64,000 nt of DNA from a virus: positions 1 through 64,000 of IMG/VR virus record IMGVR_UViG_3300030333_006336, one strand, 5' to 3'. The position numbers and the translations under genes were made by a program. Under the pieces are notes generated by a model that did no database searches, was not told the DNA's origin, and worked only from the letters and a program-made list of their open reading frames with translations. Position 1 is the stretch's first letter, and every line of letters starts with the position of its first letter. Positions 7,946 to 16,209 of the stretch are shown one piece after another.

Positions 7946-7960
7946 CAAAAATAAATAGTT
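7946..7960 (-). promoter_or_regulatory. Candidate late promoter motif (AACTATTTATTTTTG)
   Basis: The minus strand contains AACTATTTATTTTTG, matching the motif upstream of tape measure, scaffold-like and fibre genes. It stands alone upstream of the acidic repeat protein within an otherwise early or middle region, and I see no TTGACA box here. Confidence 0.45.
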
Positions 7961-7978
7961 GACATTTTTAATAAATGC

Positions 7979-8236
7979 CTAAAAAAACATATTTGTTCTA
8001 CGCGTTAGTTTCTTTAACTTAATTAGTGCGGCCGTTTCGATTTGTTTTATTCTCGCAAAAGAAAGTCCCATTCTCTCGGCTATCTGCCGTAAGGTCATTG
8101 GTCCGTTTTCATAAATAGAAATAAATGTGCAATTATATTCCTCTTCATAATCGATCCAATATCTGCAATCCTGTACAGGACAGCTTGTCTTTAATTGTTT
8201 GCATTTACGCGAACATTCTCTTAATCCATCTTTCAT
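7979..8236 (-). CDS. Sigma factor region 4-like regulator with Cys-rich N-terminus
   Basis: The 85-residue protein has cysteines at 8, 12, 19, 24 and 36, which could bind a metal, followed by a helix-turn-helix at about residues 46-76 (MTLRQIAERMGLSFARIKQIETAALIKL-type). The pattern of the helix-turn-helix is that of sigma70 region 4.2, which binds the -35 element. There is no region 2, so it cannot melt a promoter alone. It could act as a late transcription co-activator or a small sigma-like protein. ATGA overlap with the upstream gene. The role is inference. Confidence 0.75.
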   Translation of the reverse strand: MKDGLRECSRKCKQLKTSCPVQDCRYWIDYEEEYNCTFISIYENGPMTLRQIAERMGLSFARIKQIETAALIKLKKLTRRTNMFF

Positions 8237-8559
8237 AAGTCGGGGTGCTCCTGCTCTAAAAGATCGAATATATTCTCCCTTTCCCGGTCAGACAGCCCTA
8301 AGCTTTCCAATTGCTTTTCGCCTTTTTCTTTTAGCCTCTTTGATTTAGCTTGTCTTGTTTTAGAGTTTTCACTAACTTCGTTTATATAAGAGGCAATCCT
8401 ATCGTCTCCATCAATGTAGCCACTTATCAAGTGGCGAAAAAAACTAGCCTGGGATATTTTATCGTGACGTAGACGTATAACAAGTTGCGCATGGCGATGA
8501 TCTGTATCAGTAAAGACGATACGTTTGGTGTTTTTACCGTAGGTCGGACTGTCAGACAT
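8233..8559 (-). CDS. Hypothetical basic protein (108 aa), possibly ribbon-helix-helix-like
   Basis: The protein has an N-terminal beta strand (KRIVFTDTDHRHAQLVIRLRHD) followed by helices, then a lysine-rich stretch and an acidic C-terminus. A strand followed by helices could be a ribbon-helix-helix DNA-binding unit, but I cannot show it. I chose ATG 8559, which overlaps the IMPDH-family stop as TAATG and follows AAGGACG. It is coupled to the sigma-like gene. Confidence 0.65.
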   Translation of the reverse strand: MSDSPTYGKNTKRIVFTDTDHRHAQLVIRLRHDKISQASFFRHLISGYIDGDDRIASYINEVSENSKTRQAKSKRLKEKGEKQLESLGLSDRERENIFDLLEQEHPDL

Positions 8560-9587
8560 TACCACGTCCTTGTGCTTATGTGAGTCTTTGACTCTGCTAA
8601 GCCGGAAGTTGTTTGTTCAATAAACTTTGCTTTTGCTTGTAGTTCTAACAGAGAGCGCGAACCAGAATAGGAAAACCCTGAGCGGATTCCTTTTTCTATG
8701 TCATTCAATATGTTCTCCACCGGACCGGAATAAGGCACGCGTGAACTAACTCCCTCAAAAGAAGAATAACGACCACGCCAATTCAATTGCGCCTCTTTGC
8801 TAGCCATGCCTCGGTAGACCTTCCAACGCAGCCCCTTTTCATAGAACAGCTCTCCAGGTGATTCAGTAGCGCCGGCAAGAAGCGACCCACACATTACAGC
8901 GTCTGCCCCAGCGGCCAAAGCTTTTACCATATCGCCAGAGTTTTTTATACCTCCATCAGCAATAATCTTAACATCGCGGTCGGTTTGAGAGCATTCCATA
9001 ATTGTTTGTAAACCTGGGATACCGTGACCTGTTTGTACGCGTGTTGAACATATAGAACCGCCGCCAATATTGCAACGCACACTATCGGCGCCCCAATCAG
9101 CTAAATCATTAACACCTTCCAAGGTGGCAACGTTGCCGGCCATAATGTGATAATCATCTCCCACCAAATAACGCAACTCTTTAAGAGCCTGTTTCATTAA
9201 TAAGTGGTGACCATGGGCAACGTCAACACAAATAAAACTAGCGCCTGCCTCATACATGGACTTTGCTCGCTGCATATAATCATCAGTGATACCAATAGCC
9301 GCACCAACAATGGCGCTTTTGTTCTTTTTAATTGTTTTTTGAACGTGTGCAGCTTGTGTTTCTATATCATTGTAGCGGTGTATGATCGCACATGCGCCAG
9401 CTTTATGCATTGCCTTGGCCATAAAATATTCTGACACGGTGTCCATTGGGGATGCAATGATAGGGAGTGAAAGTTTAACGCCCTTGCCTAAATCTGTGTC
9501 AATGTTGATTTCTGAACGGGACGTAATGTCCGAGTATTGTGGTATAAGCAATACATCGTCGTAGGCATATGTTTTTTTAATCTCCAC
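8559..9587 (-). CDS. IMP dehydrogenase / GMP reductase family enzyme
   Basis: This 342-residue TIM-barrel enzyme would catalyse either oxidation of IMP to XMP or reduction of GMP to IMP. The catalytic loop GGGSICSTR carries the nucleophile cysteine at 180, the phosphate site ADGGIK is at about 211-215, and YRGMAS precedes the flap. It lacks the CBS pair present in most IMP dehydrogenases. The flap contains an Arg-Tyr pair (RGRYSSFEG) followed by RVPYSG, which favours the dehydrogenase, and the C-terminal GLAESKTH resembles that of IMPDH. Start GTG 9587 follows an AAGGAAGA site. Likely tunes host guanine nucleotide pools. Confidence 0.9.
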   Translation of the reverse strand: MEIKKTYAYDDVLLIPQYSDITSRSEINIDTDLGKGVKLSLPIIASPMDTVSEYFMAKAMHKAGACAIIHRYNDIETQAAHVQKTIKKNKSAIVGAAIGITDDYMQRAKSMYEAGASFICVDVAHGHHLLMKQALKELRYLVGDDYHIMAGNVATLEGVNDLADWGADSVRCNIGGGSICSTRVQTGHGIPGLQTIMECSQTDRDVKIIADGGIKNSGDMVKALAAGADAVMCGSLLAGATESPGELFYEKGLRWKVYRGMASKEAQLNWRGRYSSFEGVSSRVPYSGPVENILNDIEKGIRSGFSYSGSRSLLELQAKAKFIEQTTSGLAESKTHISTRTW

Positions 9588-10029
9588 TTTCTTCTTCCTT
9601 CTGCTTTCTCTTTCTTTGTGACGCTTGCTTTTTCTTTGCTGCTTCGACTATTTTTTGGGTTTTGTTGGCTGATCTCAAAGTGGCCGATCTTTCCTCTGTT
9701 AGCTGCGCTGTCTTTTCAACCAGCGGTAGCGTTTGAGAAATCAAGACGTCCAGCTTCTCTACCAAAATAGAAAACCTTTGAGCCTCTGGCAGCAATAGCG
9801 ATTTATTGGCATCACTCGTTGTAACCGATTTTCCGAAATAATTTTCTAGCACTACAGCTGAGTTTTCATTAGTAAATAAGTCCTGTATCGAATTCACTAA
9901 TTCATCAACAGTGTTGGCATCTGGTTCTAATTTAGCACTTCCATCTAAGATCGACTCTGCTCTTCCATACGCCTCCATCGCTTGTGAACGCATGCGCAGG
10001 AGTGCGGCTTCATAAAATTTTCTATTCAT
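9577..10029 (-). CDS. Hypothetical coiled-coil protein (150 aa)
   Basis: Almost wholly helical, with a leucine-rich middle (about 85-130) and a very basic Lys/Arg/Gln tail ending EEESGD. No enzyme motif. It overlaps both neighbours by 8 to 11 bases. It may be a small nucleoid or assembly factor; unknown. Confidence 0.65.
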   Translation of the reverse strand: MNRKFYEAALLRMRSQAMEAYGRAESILDGSAKLEPDANTVDELVNSIQDLFTNENSAVVLENYFGKSVTTSDANKSLLLPEAQRFSILVEKLDVLISQTLPLVEKTAQLTEERSATLRSANKTQKIVEAAKKKQASQRKRKQKEEESGD

Positions 10030-10390
10030 AACTCATTTTTCCTTCAATAAAATTTTTAATTGCGGTCGGGGCATACCAAGTTAATTCATTTGGATTAGTC
10101 GGCTCGGACATGACACGTACGTGCGATGTAGGCGGATCTATATCAATCATTATAAGAGTAGGCACCCCCTTAAACCCAAGACGAGCTTCAAAAGCGGGCT
10201 CATCATCAATATTAAATGCAAAAAAGTGTGTGTCCGGGTACTGTTCCGCTAACTCTTTATATGCATTTTGCAAATTATGACAAAAAGTACAACCGTTAGA
10301 ATAAAACTTAACTACACATTTTGCCTTTTCGCGTGCACGTCCCGTTACCAAAGCCTCTAGTGCTCTGGTGCTAATTCGTTCAACTTTCAT
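10022..10390 (-). CDS. Thioredoxin-fold protein
   Basis: A 122-residue cytoplasmic thioredoxin-like protein. The redox pair is C34-T-F-C37 (NGCTFCHNL) after the first strand, the central strand is HFFAFNIDDEP, and the cis-proline is in GVPTLIM (P77). The CTFC dipeptide differs from the classic CGPC, which will change its redox potential. It could reduce the C-terminal cysteines of the class II ribonucleotide reductase encoded at 19446-21413; this pairing is inference. It has no signal peptide. ATGA-type overlap with the previous gene. Confidence 0.88.
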   Translation of the reverse strand: MKVERISTRALEALVTGRAREKAKCVVKFYSNGCTFCHNLQNAYKELAEQYPDTHFFAFNIDDEPAFEARLGFKGVPTLIMIDIDPPTSHVRVMSEPTNPNELTWYAPTAIKNFIEGKMSYE

Positions 10391-10659
10391 TTTTTCTCCT
10401 CTAAATATGCTTTAGCTACCTTCTGTGCCATGTCCCAACATTCGGGACAGTATAGTCGCACGGGAGGGTCTTTATCCTCTCTTACGACCACGTTCCATGA
10501 TTCTACCATTTCTCTGTTTGTCTTGTCAAATGGTTTTTCGCATGCCAAGCACTCTTGTTCCAGTTTTTCAAACAGGAAAATTTTTTCCGAAAGATTTCGC
10601 TCGGCGTCTGATAACTTCTTTAACTCTTTCTCTCTTGCTCGGCGCTGCTTTCTGTTCAT
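10387..10659 (-). CDS. Small zinc-finger-like protein (90 aa)
   Basis: The start is ATG 10659, forming an ATGA overlap with the methylase stop. The protein is basic and helical at the N-terminus (MNRKQRRAREKELKK) and then carries a CLAC...YCPEC pair of CxxC motifs separated by about 30 residues, a layout suited to one zinc ion. Possible nucleic acid binding. Function unknown. Confidence 0.7.
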   Translation of the reverse strand: MNRKQRRAREKELKKLSDAERNLSEKIFLFEKLEQECLACEKPFDKTNREMVESWNVVVREDKDPPVRLYCPECWDMAQKVAKAYLEEKK

Positions 10660-11147
10660 CTCTGAAGTGCTCCCATGACCGGCGGGCTGCCGACGGCCCA
10701 TGTAGGATGCTTTCTGAAAACAACCACTGCTGATGGGAAGGGCGCGCTATTTTCGCTATCTCCAAACTTCAGCCTTCCTTTGACAAAATACACATACTCA
10801 GCTTTCATGACATAATCGTGCCAATAACGCGTATCGGTGCGCGCGGGGATAAGCATGACCACCTTTGTGCCTTGGCTCTTTTCTGCTTCCTCGTATCCTT
10901 TCTTGATCCACTTCTCGATTCCGCGACCGTAAGGGGGATTGACAAAGACAGTGTGCCCCTCCCAGCTTTTACTCAGTCCGTCTTCAGCGGGACTATAAAA
11001 ATTTGCGCACTTTGTATTAAAAGGTGTCGCACATGCATCTAAATCAAATGGTCCAAAGCGCCAATCTAGTTTTTCAAAAAAATCCTTTGGTGTGGCCCAA
11101 TCTTCAGACTTGCTTGAAAACATGACCTTTTGTGTTTCTTTGTTCAT
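10656..11147 (-). CDS. Phage DNA N6-adenine methyltransferase (Dam, PF05869-type)
   Basis: The 163-residue protein matches the compact phage Dam family: an N-terminal WATPKDFFEKLDWRFG segment, FDLDACAT, the catalytic NPPYGRGIEKW (NPPY at 70-73), a strand with MLIPARTDTRYWHDY, and GRLKFG near the end. It would methylate adenines in phage DNA, probably to evade host nucleases. It belongs to a different methylase family from the D12 enzyme at 26245-27135. ATGA overlaps at both ends. Confidence 0.92.
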   Translation of the reverse strand: MNKETQKVMFSSKSEDWATPKDFFEKLDWRFGPFDLDACATPFNTKCANFYSPAEDGLSKSWEGHTVFVNPPYGRGIEKWIKKGYEEAEKSQGTKVVMLIPARTDTRYWHDYVMKAEYVYFVKGRLKFGDSENSAPFPSAVVVFRKHPTWAVGSPPVMGALQR

Positions 11148-11398
11148 GTTTTGCTATCCGTGCCTGAAATAAGGTTGTAGTTGTTAACTACCTCATCAAT
11201 GTCAACTTTACCTTTAAAGAGCCTGTAAGCCTTTACAGCGGCTCGCAACTCATCTGTGTCGAGCCATCCATTCTCTCGGAACTCCGTGCGCAATTCGCGC
11301 TTCTGTTCCTTGTATGGCTCCATTGCTTCTTCAATTGCGCTAAGAGAGCGAATATACTCCTTAACATATCTCTTCTTTTCTTCATTCGTGTTTGCCAC
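11144..11398 (-). CDS. Hypothetical 84-aa helical protein, weak GapR/DUF2312 resemblance
   Basis: A helical region with EEAMEPYKEQKRELRTEF is followed by NGW(x)nDELRAAVKAYRLFKGK. The order of a long helix, a G-containing turn and a second helix with AV..YRL recalls GapR-type DNA clamps, but the similarity is weak and I do not claim the function. The GTG start follows AAGGAGG, and it is first in its unit behind the promoter at 11423-11451. Confidence 0.6.
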   Translation of the reverse strand: MANTNEEKKRYVKEYIRSLSAIEEAMEPYKEQKRELRTEFRENGWLDTDELRAAVKAYRLFKGKVDIDEVVNNYNLISGTDSKT

Positions 11399-11422
11399 GA
11401 TATACCTCCTTGGTTCTATATT

Positions 11423-11451
11423 AATATAACAAATAACACACTGCGTGTCAA
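11423..11451 (-). promoter_or_regulatory. Sigma70-type promoter
   Basis: TTGACA, 17 bases, TATATT on the minus strand. It lies between the J-domain gene and the gene at 11144-11398 and should drive the methylase, thioredoxin and IMPDH-family cluster. Confidence 0.82.
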
Positions 11452-11458
11452 CATAATT

Positions 11459-12127
11459 TTAAGAAATTTCAATTCCGCGTGTTTGTTTTATGTAGCTAAT
11501 AACCAATAGTCGCCTCTGCTCGTCAGTCTCGCACATCGCGTATTGATAGCCATAAGTTGAGTGCTTAAGAGACATTTCGTGTTGCACTGCTTTCGTTTCT
11601 GCGCGCATCCATTCTATCTGTTCTTCATAGTTTGTGGGTATTTCAATCTTTAATCGCTGTGCATAATCAAGCAAAATAAAGTAATGGCGAGTCTCTAGCG
11701 CTCTCTTGGCTTTATTAAACATGGAGATTTTCTCTTGTCTTTCTTCGATTGAGATATCTTTAGGAAACTTGTCTGGATGTAAGAACACAATTATTTTTTT
11801 GAAGAGTTTGTGAAAGATTTTATATATTTCAGAATCTTTCGTAGAATCTTGCAAATTTTCTGCGAACTCGATAGTCTCGTCAAAACTTTCGGTCGGCTCT
11901 CTTATGGCTAATGGACCAGGGGGAGGCTTGGGTCCCCCTCGCCATTGTTTGGTCGATGGCGGGGTGCTTGGGCTTATTTTCACATTATTTTCTCGACACA
12001 TTTCTTCATAATGACTTTGAAACACAGGAGCAGCATCCTCGCAAATTTGCATACAAAGATCAAGCTCTTGATATAGGAATCTTAACTCATTAACAACTTT
12101 TTGCCACCTGTACTTCGATAGTCCCAC
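11459..12127 (-). CDS. J-domain-like (DnaJ-type) protein
   Basis: In this 222-residue protein, residues 102-160 form two helices joined by a loop with HPDK (117-120), followed by MFNKAKRALETRHYFILLDYA. This is the helix II - HPD - helix III pattern that stimulates the ATPase of Hsp70. An N-terminal helical domain and a proline-rich linker precede it. There is no Gly/Phe region or zinc finger, so it is a type III-like J protein with private domains. It probably recruits host DnaK; no phage DnaK is in the window. Start GTG 12127 follows AGAGGAA. Confidence 0.75.
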   Translation of the reverse strand: MGLSKYRWQKVVNELRFLYQELDLCMQICEDAAPVFQSHYEEMCRENNVKISPSTPPSTKQWRGGPKPPPGPLAIREPTESFDETIEFAENLQDSTKDSEIYKIFHKLFKKIIVFLHPDKFPKDISIEERQEKISMFNKAKRALETRHYFILLDYAQRLKIEIPTNYEEQIEWMRAETKAVQHEMSLKHSTYGYQYAMCETDEQRRLLVISYIKQTRGIEIS

Positions 12128-12169
12128 TCTTCTGTTCCTCTTGTATACCTAGTGAACGAAGAATATCAT

Positions 12170-12775
12170 CTACTCAAATTCAAAGTTAACGCGGGCACGA
12201 ATCTTAAGTGCTGGAATGTATGCGTGATTTGCTAAGTTATGTTTAATGCACTCATCTGCTTCTAGAAACCAGTCTGCATGTCCTTTTTCGTGAATGATTT
12301 CTAAAAAATAATCTTTATGTTTTCCACAGTTTTCGGCCATCATCTGATAAACTTTTTTGTTTAGTCTTTCTGTCTCTTCGGCTGACGATTTAATTTCCTC
12401 CACTTTTCCCCAGTTCATTGAGCTTACATCATGTATCATCACTGTCGCGTCAGGATCAACATATCGATGACCCTCCTCACCGAAGCTAAATAAGATTGCT
12501 CCGCAAGACATAGCCTTTCCTTGAACAATGGTGGCCACGGGAATTCGTGAATTTTTAATATCAGATATCATTGACATCAAGCTGTACACCTGCCCTCCGT
12601 AGCTATCAATAATAACTGGAAGTATCGGTTGTCCTGTGTTTTGCGCTCTAGAGACAGCGCCAGAAAATTCTTTAGCCGATGCTTCGTCAAATTTACGGAC
12701 TCGTATAACAACAGGAAGTCCGTCAATCAATTCTTTGTCCTTCAAAAGAGGACTAAAAGTTTTAATAACATTCAT
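12170..12775 (-). CDS. ClpP-like serine protease, copy 2
   Basis: A 201-residue ClpP-fold protein distinct from the copy at 5908-6549. The oxyanion turn IDSYGGQVYSLMSM, the nucleophile S90 in KAMSCGAIL, and the histidine H115 in VMIHDV are all present, with an acidic residue in EADECIKHNLA as a candidate third member. A short N-terminal extension lacks a signal peptide. It stands between DnaE and the J-domain gene. Having two divergent copies could mean a hetero-oligomer or two different substrates. Confidence 0.87.
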   Translation of the reverse strand: MNVIKTFSPLLKDKELIDGLPVVIRVRKFDEASAKEFSGAVSRAQNTGQPILPVIIDSYGGQVYSLMSMISDIKNSRIPVATIVQGKAMSCGAILFSFGEEGHRYVDPDATVMIHDVSSMNWGKVEEIKSSAEETERLNKKVYQMMAENCGKHKDYFLEIIHEKGHADWFLEADECIKHNLANHAYIPALKIRARVNFEFE

Positions 12776-12783
12776 ATCTTTAA

Positions 12784-15700
12784 TTAGCCCAATAATCTAA
12801 AAGTTTTACCAATTGCGTAAGTAGAAAATCCCCACTGCTCATCATATTTTAATTTTGCCATGTAAGGTCGATTCAAAAATATGCGATCTTTGTCAGGTTT
12901 AACGCCCCAACAGCGAATTCTTGTGGCCTCATTATTAGAGTCAATAGTTTCTACAATCCAATAAGTTTTTCCATTTTTAGTTTTCTTAGGGGTGATCTTT
13001 CTCGGAATAAACCAGCAAACCTGTAGCTGGGGGTCAAACTCAGAGATAGGTGGAATATATTTCTCTTGTAGTTTTTCGATTGTTTCATTCTTAATCACTA
13101 AGTTAATGGGAAAGACACCTGTCAAGTCGGTCTTGAATTGGATGATCTCTTCTTCGCTGAAATCGCCTTCAGGGCGATAGAGATCTAAATTCTCACCAAA
13201 CTTCTTGAGGTTCTTAGGTCGGTCCACAACACATGCAGACCAAAAATGTTTACGACCTGTAAAACGGTCATCAACAATATCGTCTAGCGCTCCACCACGA
13301 CACAAAGCATCCAAAGCTTTCTTATTGAGCTTACTGTACACCACGTCTTCACGAAACAATAAATCTTCTGCATTGCTGAATGGTCGATGAGATAGTATTT
13401 GTTCAATAGCCGACATCCCTAGTCCTTTGATAGAGGTCAACGGTTGGATTAGGGTTGCTCCATCATCGCTAATCTCCCAAACGGTCCCTGATTTGTTTAC
13501 ATGAAGTGGCGCAATCTTAAACCCATACTTCTTAGCAATGTTGATTGCTTTTTCTTTTCTAGTCTCAGGCTCCTTGTCCAAGAAAGCTGCCATCCACTCT
13601 GCTGGATAGTAGTTCCATAGCCATGCGCACTGAAAAGAGATAATAGAATAACTCACTGCATGTGATTTGTTGAAGCCATACCCTGAGAAGAATTCGAACT
13701 TATCCCATAACGCCTGGGCCTCGTCGTATCCGATGTTCTTCTCGGCGCAGCCGTTGACGAACTTAACACGCAGTTTTTCTTTAACTGACCCCTTTCCTGT
13801 TCCTTTCTTGGTCAAGACCTTTCGCAACAAGTTTCCTTCATCAAGGGTCAGTCCTCCTAGCTTATGCGCAAGCAATGCGATCTGTTCCTGAAAAATAAGG
13901 AACCCAAATGTCTCCTCGGTAATTTCTCGCGCTTCTTCTGAAAGATAGGAAATCCGATGCGGGTACCCCTTTGCTTCAACATAGTCAGTATCGACGCCTG
14001 CCGATAGTGGTCCGGGTCGGAAGATTGATGTGATAGCCGACAAGTCAATAATGTTGCGCGGCTTTGCTCTCGTGCAGAAGCTTTGCGCTCCTTGTTCTGT
14101 GAACTGAAATACTCCTGCCCATTTCCCAGGGTGAAAAATATTCTCATACACCTCCTGGTCCTCTAAGTTTAACGCATCTGGGTGCAAGTGCTTCATGTAG
14201 TAATCTCGCACATGCGCAAACGTTGGTTCCTCGACACCGTGATGACGCCGCAGAATATGTTCGATGCACCCCTCCATCATCTTGAGAGTCGAGAGTCCAA
14301 GCAAGTCAAACTTAATGAACCCCATTGGCTCCAAGTGTCGAACGTTCTGTCCCTCGGCCCATGGCGCTTGCCTGACTCCTCCTGAGTTAATCAATGGCAT
14401 ATTTGAATCTAAGTTCTCGGCAATCACAACCCCACCAGCATGGCGCGAGCATGATCGCACTTGTCCCACAAGACCCTCAACGTGAGCCTTAACCGCCGGA
14501 TACTTGGCGAGATATTTTTGAAGGGATGGAGAGTAGTCCATAACTTCTTCCCACGTCGGAGCGTACACACCAGCCTTGATACCGTGCTTTCTTTTAGCCT
14601 CGGGAGTTGCCTCGCGAATCATCACTGATGTGACAGTATTAGCCTCGGTAAACGGAATGTTGTAAAGCTTGGAGATGTCCTTAATCAGTGAGCGAAGTTG
14701 TAGTGTATTCCAGTTAGAGATTGGCGCAACACAATCTTCACCCCACATCTCGACAAGCTTTTCTTTCAAAGCCATGCTATCTGACACATCATAGTCAATA
14801 TCAGGATAGTCGGTGGCATCTGAGCGCAGGAAGCGAGAGAACAGCAGATTGTATTTGATTGGATCAATCTGCGTGATGTTTAGCGCGTAAGCGACAAGTG
14901 AACCAGCGGCAGAGCCGCGTCCTGGCCCTGTCAACATCATCTCGGTTGCAACGTCAGCAATAGATTTCATTGTCAAGAAATACTTAGAGAACCCACGATC
15001 ATCAATAACATTTAACTCATGTCGTAGTCGATCAGTGTACTCTTTGTTCTTGTGGAGTCCTCGCTCCTTCAGTCCCTCTAATGCAAACTGCACAAGCGCC
15101 TGTGTAGCGGTGTAACCAGCCGGCACAACGAATTCGGGTAGGCGAACTGTATTGTCGGGCAGGAATGACTCGATTCGGTCGTGCGCGATTCGATATGTCT
15201 CCTCAATACTTTTCAAGACTACAGTGTCATCGTATTCAAACCCCGTGGACTCAGAATACTCCTTGTAGCTTTCCCAGATTTGATCACCATTCTTCGGATA
15301 CAATTCATATCCGATCTCCTCCACTCCAGCGGGAAGTTGTGACTCTTCCTCGGCCCAAGACGGCTTTCCCTTGCCAAGCCAACCCAAGCGTTTATACAAT
15401 TCACGATCCTTCCACGCGTCAGGATTGGGATAGTGACTGTCAGCGGTGGTGATCACTCCAACGCCAAACTCCTGTGCGACTGTAATGACATGCTGATTAA
15501 GTTCGTGCTGTTCTGGAATATTGTTCCATTGCACCTCTGCATACCATCTGTCGCCAAAAATATCAACCATGCGCTCGGTGGTTTCGCGCATTGCGTCGAG
15601 AACAGCTTCTTTGCTTTCTTCTCGGTTTTCCCAATAATTTCCAGCATATACGCCACCAAGACAAGCACTGGAGGCGATAATGCCTTCGTTGTACTTCTTC

Positions 15701-16209
15701 AATAGTGCATAATCAATGCGAGGATATCGGTAAAAGTTTTCAGCTTTGTATGATTCAGAAACCAACTTAAAGAGGTTGTTGAGTCCTGTCTGGTTTTGCG
15801 CCAGCAACACTAGATGTCGGCGTCGACGAAGGATATCCTGAGTCTTCTTACTCGCTCCCTCGTCTTCCACAGTTGCACCGGATGCCTTGTCGGCCTTGGC
15901 CGAACGGGCGCGCTTCTTATCTTCCATGGCGCGATTGTATTCTTCACGCCATTCTTCGATTGAGGGAATGAAATATGCTTCACATCCAAAAATTGGCTTA
16001 AAATCTCGACCTTCAGCTTGCATCTTCTTGGCATGCAAAACCTGATATGCTAGCCCGTTCATGTTGCCGTGATCGGTTAATGCCAATGCATCGCACCCAT
16101 TTTCATATGCAAAATCCATATGTGCTTGTGGATACCCAATGGCATCGAATAAAGAGCCTGCTACAGAATGTGCATGTAGTCCCACAAATTTAATCTTTGG
16201 TTTGTTCAC
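12784..16209 (-). CDS. dnaE: DNA polymerase III alpha subunit (DnaE-type, family C) with PHP domain
   Basis: A full-length, 1141-residue replicative polymerase of bacterial type. The N-terminal PHP domain keeps its metal ligands: GLHAHS, ALTDHGN, GCEAYF and TADSHYP, consistent with a proofreading-capable PHP. The polymerase core has GPGRGSAAGS and the catalytic PDIDYD, followed by the fingers. A helix-hairpin-helix region and a C-terminal OB-like domain (around CWFIPRKITPKKTKNG) complete the family plan. GTG start after GGAGGGAAATA. It has its own promoter at 16233-16261. A beta-clamp or other holoenzyme parts are not seen in the window, so host partners may be used. Confidence 0.96.
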   Translation of the reverse strand: MNKPKIKFVGLHAHSVAGSLFDAIGYPQAHMDFAYENGCDALALTDHGNMNGLAYQVLHAKKMQAEGRDFKPIFGCEAYFIPSIEEWREEYNRAMEDKKRARSAKADKASGATVEDEGASKKTQDILRRRRHLVLLAQNQTGLNNLFKLVSESYKAENFYRYPRIDYALLKKYNEGIIASSACLGGVYAGNYWENREESKEAVLDAMRETTERMVDIFGDRWYAEVQWNNIPEQHELNQHVITVAQEFGVGVITTADSHYPNPDAWKDRELYKRLGWLGKGKPSWAEEESQLPAGVEEIGYELYPKNGDQIWESYKEYSESTGFEYDDTVVLKSIEETYRIAHDRIESFLPDNTVRLPEFVVPAGYTATQALVQFALEGLKERGLHKNKEYTDRLRHELNVIDDRGFSKYFLTMKSIADVATEMMLTGPGRGSAAGSLVAYALNITQIDPIKYNLLFSRFLRSDATDYPDIDYDVSDSMALKEKLVEMWGEDCVAPISNWNTLQLRSLIKDISKLYNIPFTEANTVTSVMIREATPEAKRKHGIKAGVYAPTWEEVMDYSPSLQKYLAKYPAVKAHVEGLVGQVRSCSRHAGGVVIAENLDSNMPLINSGGVRQAPWAEGQNVRHLEPMGFIKFDLLGLSTLKMMEGCIEHILRRHHGVEEPTFAHVRDYYMKHLHPDALNLEDQEVYENIFHPGKWAGVFQFTEQGAQSFCTRAKPRNIIDLSAITSIFRPGPLSAGVDTDYVEAKGYPHRISYLSEEAREITEETFGFLIFQEQIALLAHKLGGLTLDEGNLLRKVLTKKGTGKGSVKEKLRVKFVNGCAEKNIGYDEAQALWDKFEFFSGYGFNKSHAVSYSIISFQCAWLWNYYPAEWMAAFLDKEPETRKEKAINIAKKYGFKIAPLHVNKSGTVWEISDDGATLIQPLTSIKGLGMSAIEQILSHRPFSNAEDLLFREDVVYSKLNKKALDALCRGGALDDIVDDRFTGRKHFWSACVVDRPKNLKKFGENLDLYRPEGDFSEEEIIQFKTDLTGVFPINLVIKNETIEKLQEKYIPPISEFDPQLQVCWFIPRKITPKKTKNGKTYWIVETIDSNNEATRIRCWGVKPDKDRIFLNRPYMAKLKYDEQWGFSTYAIGKTFRLLG

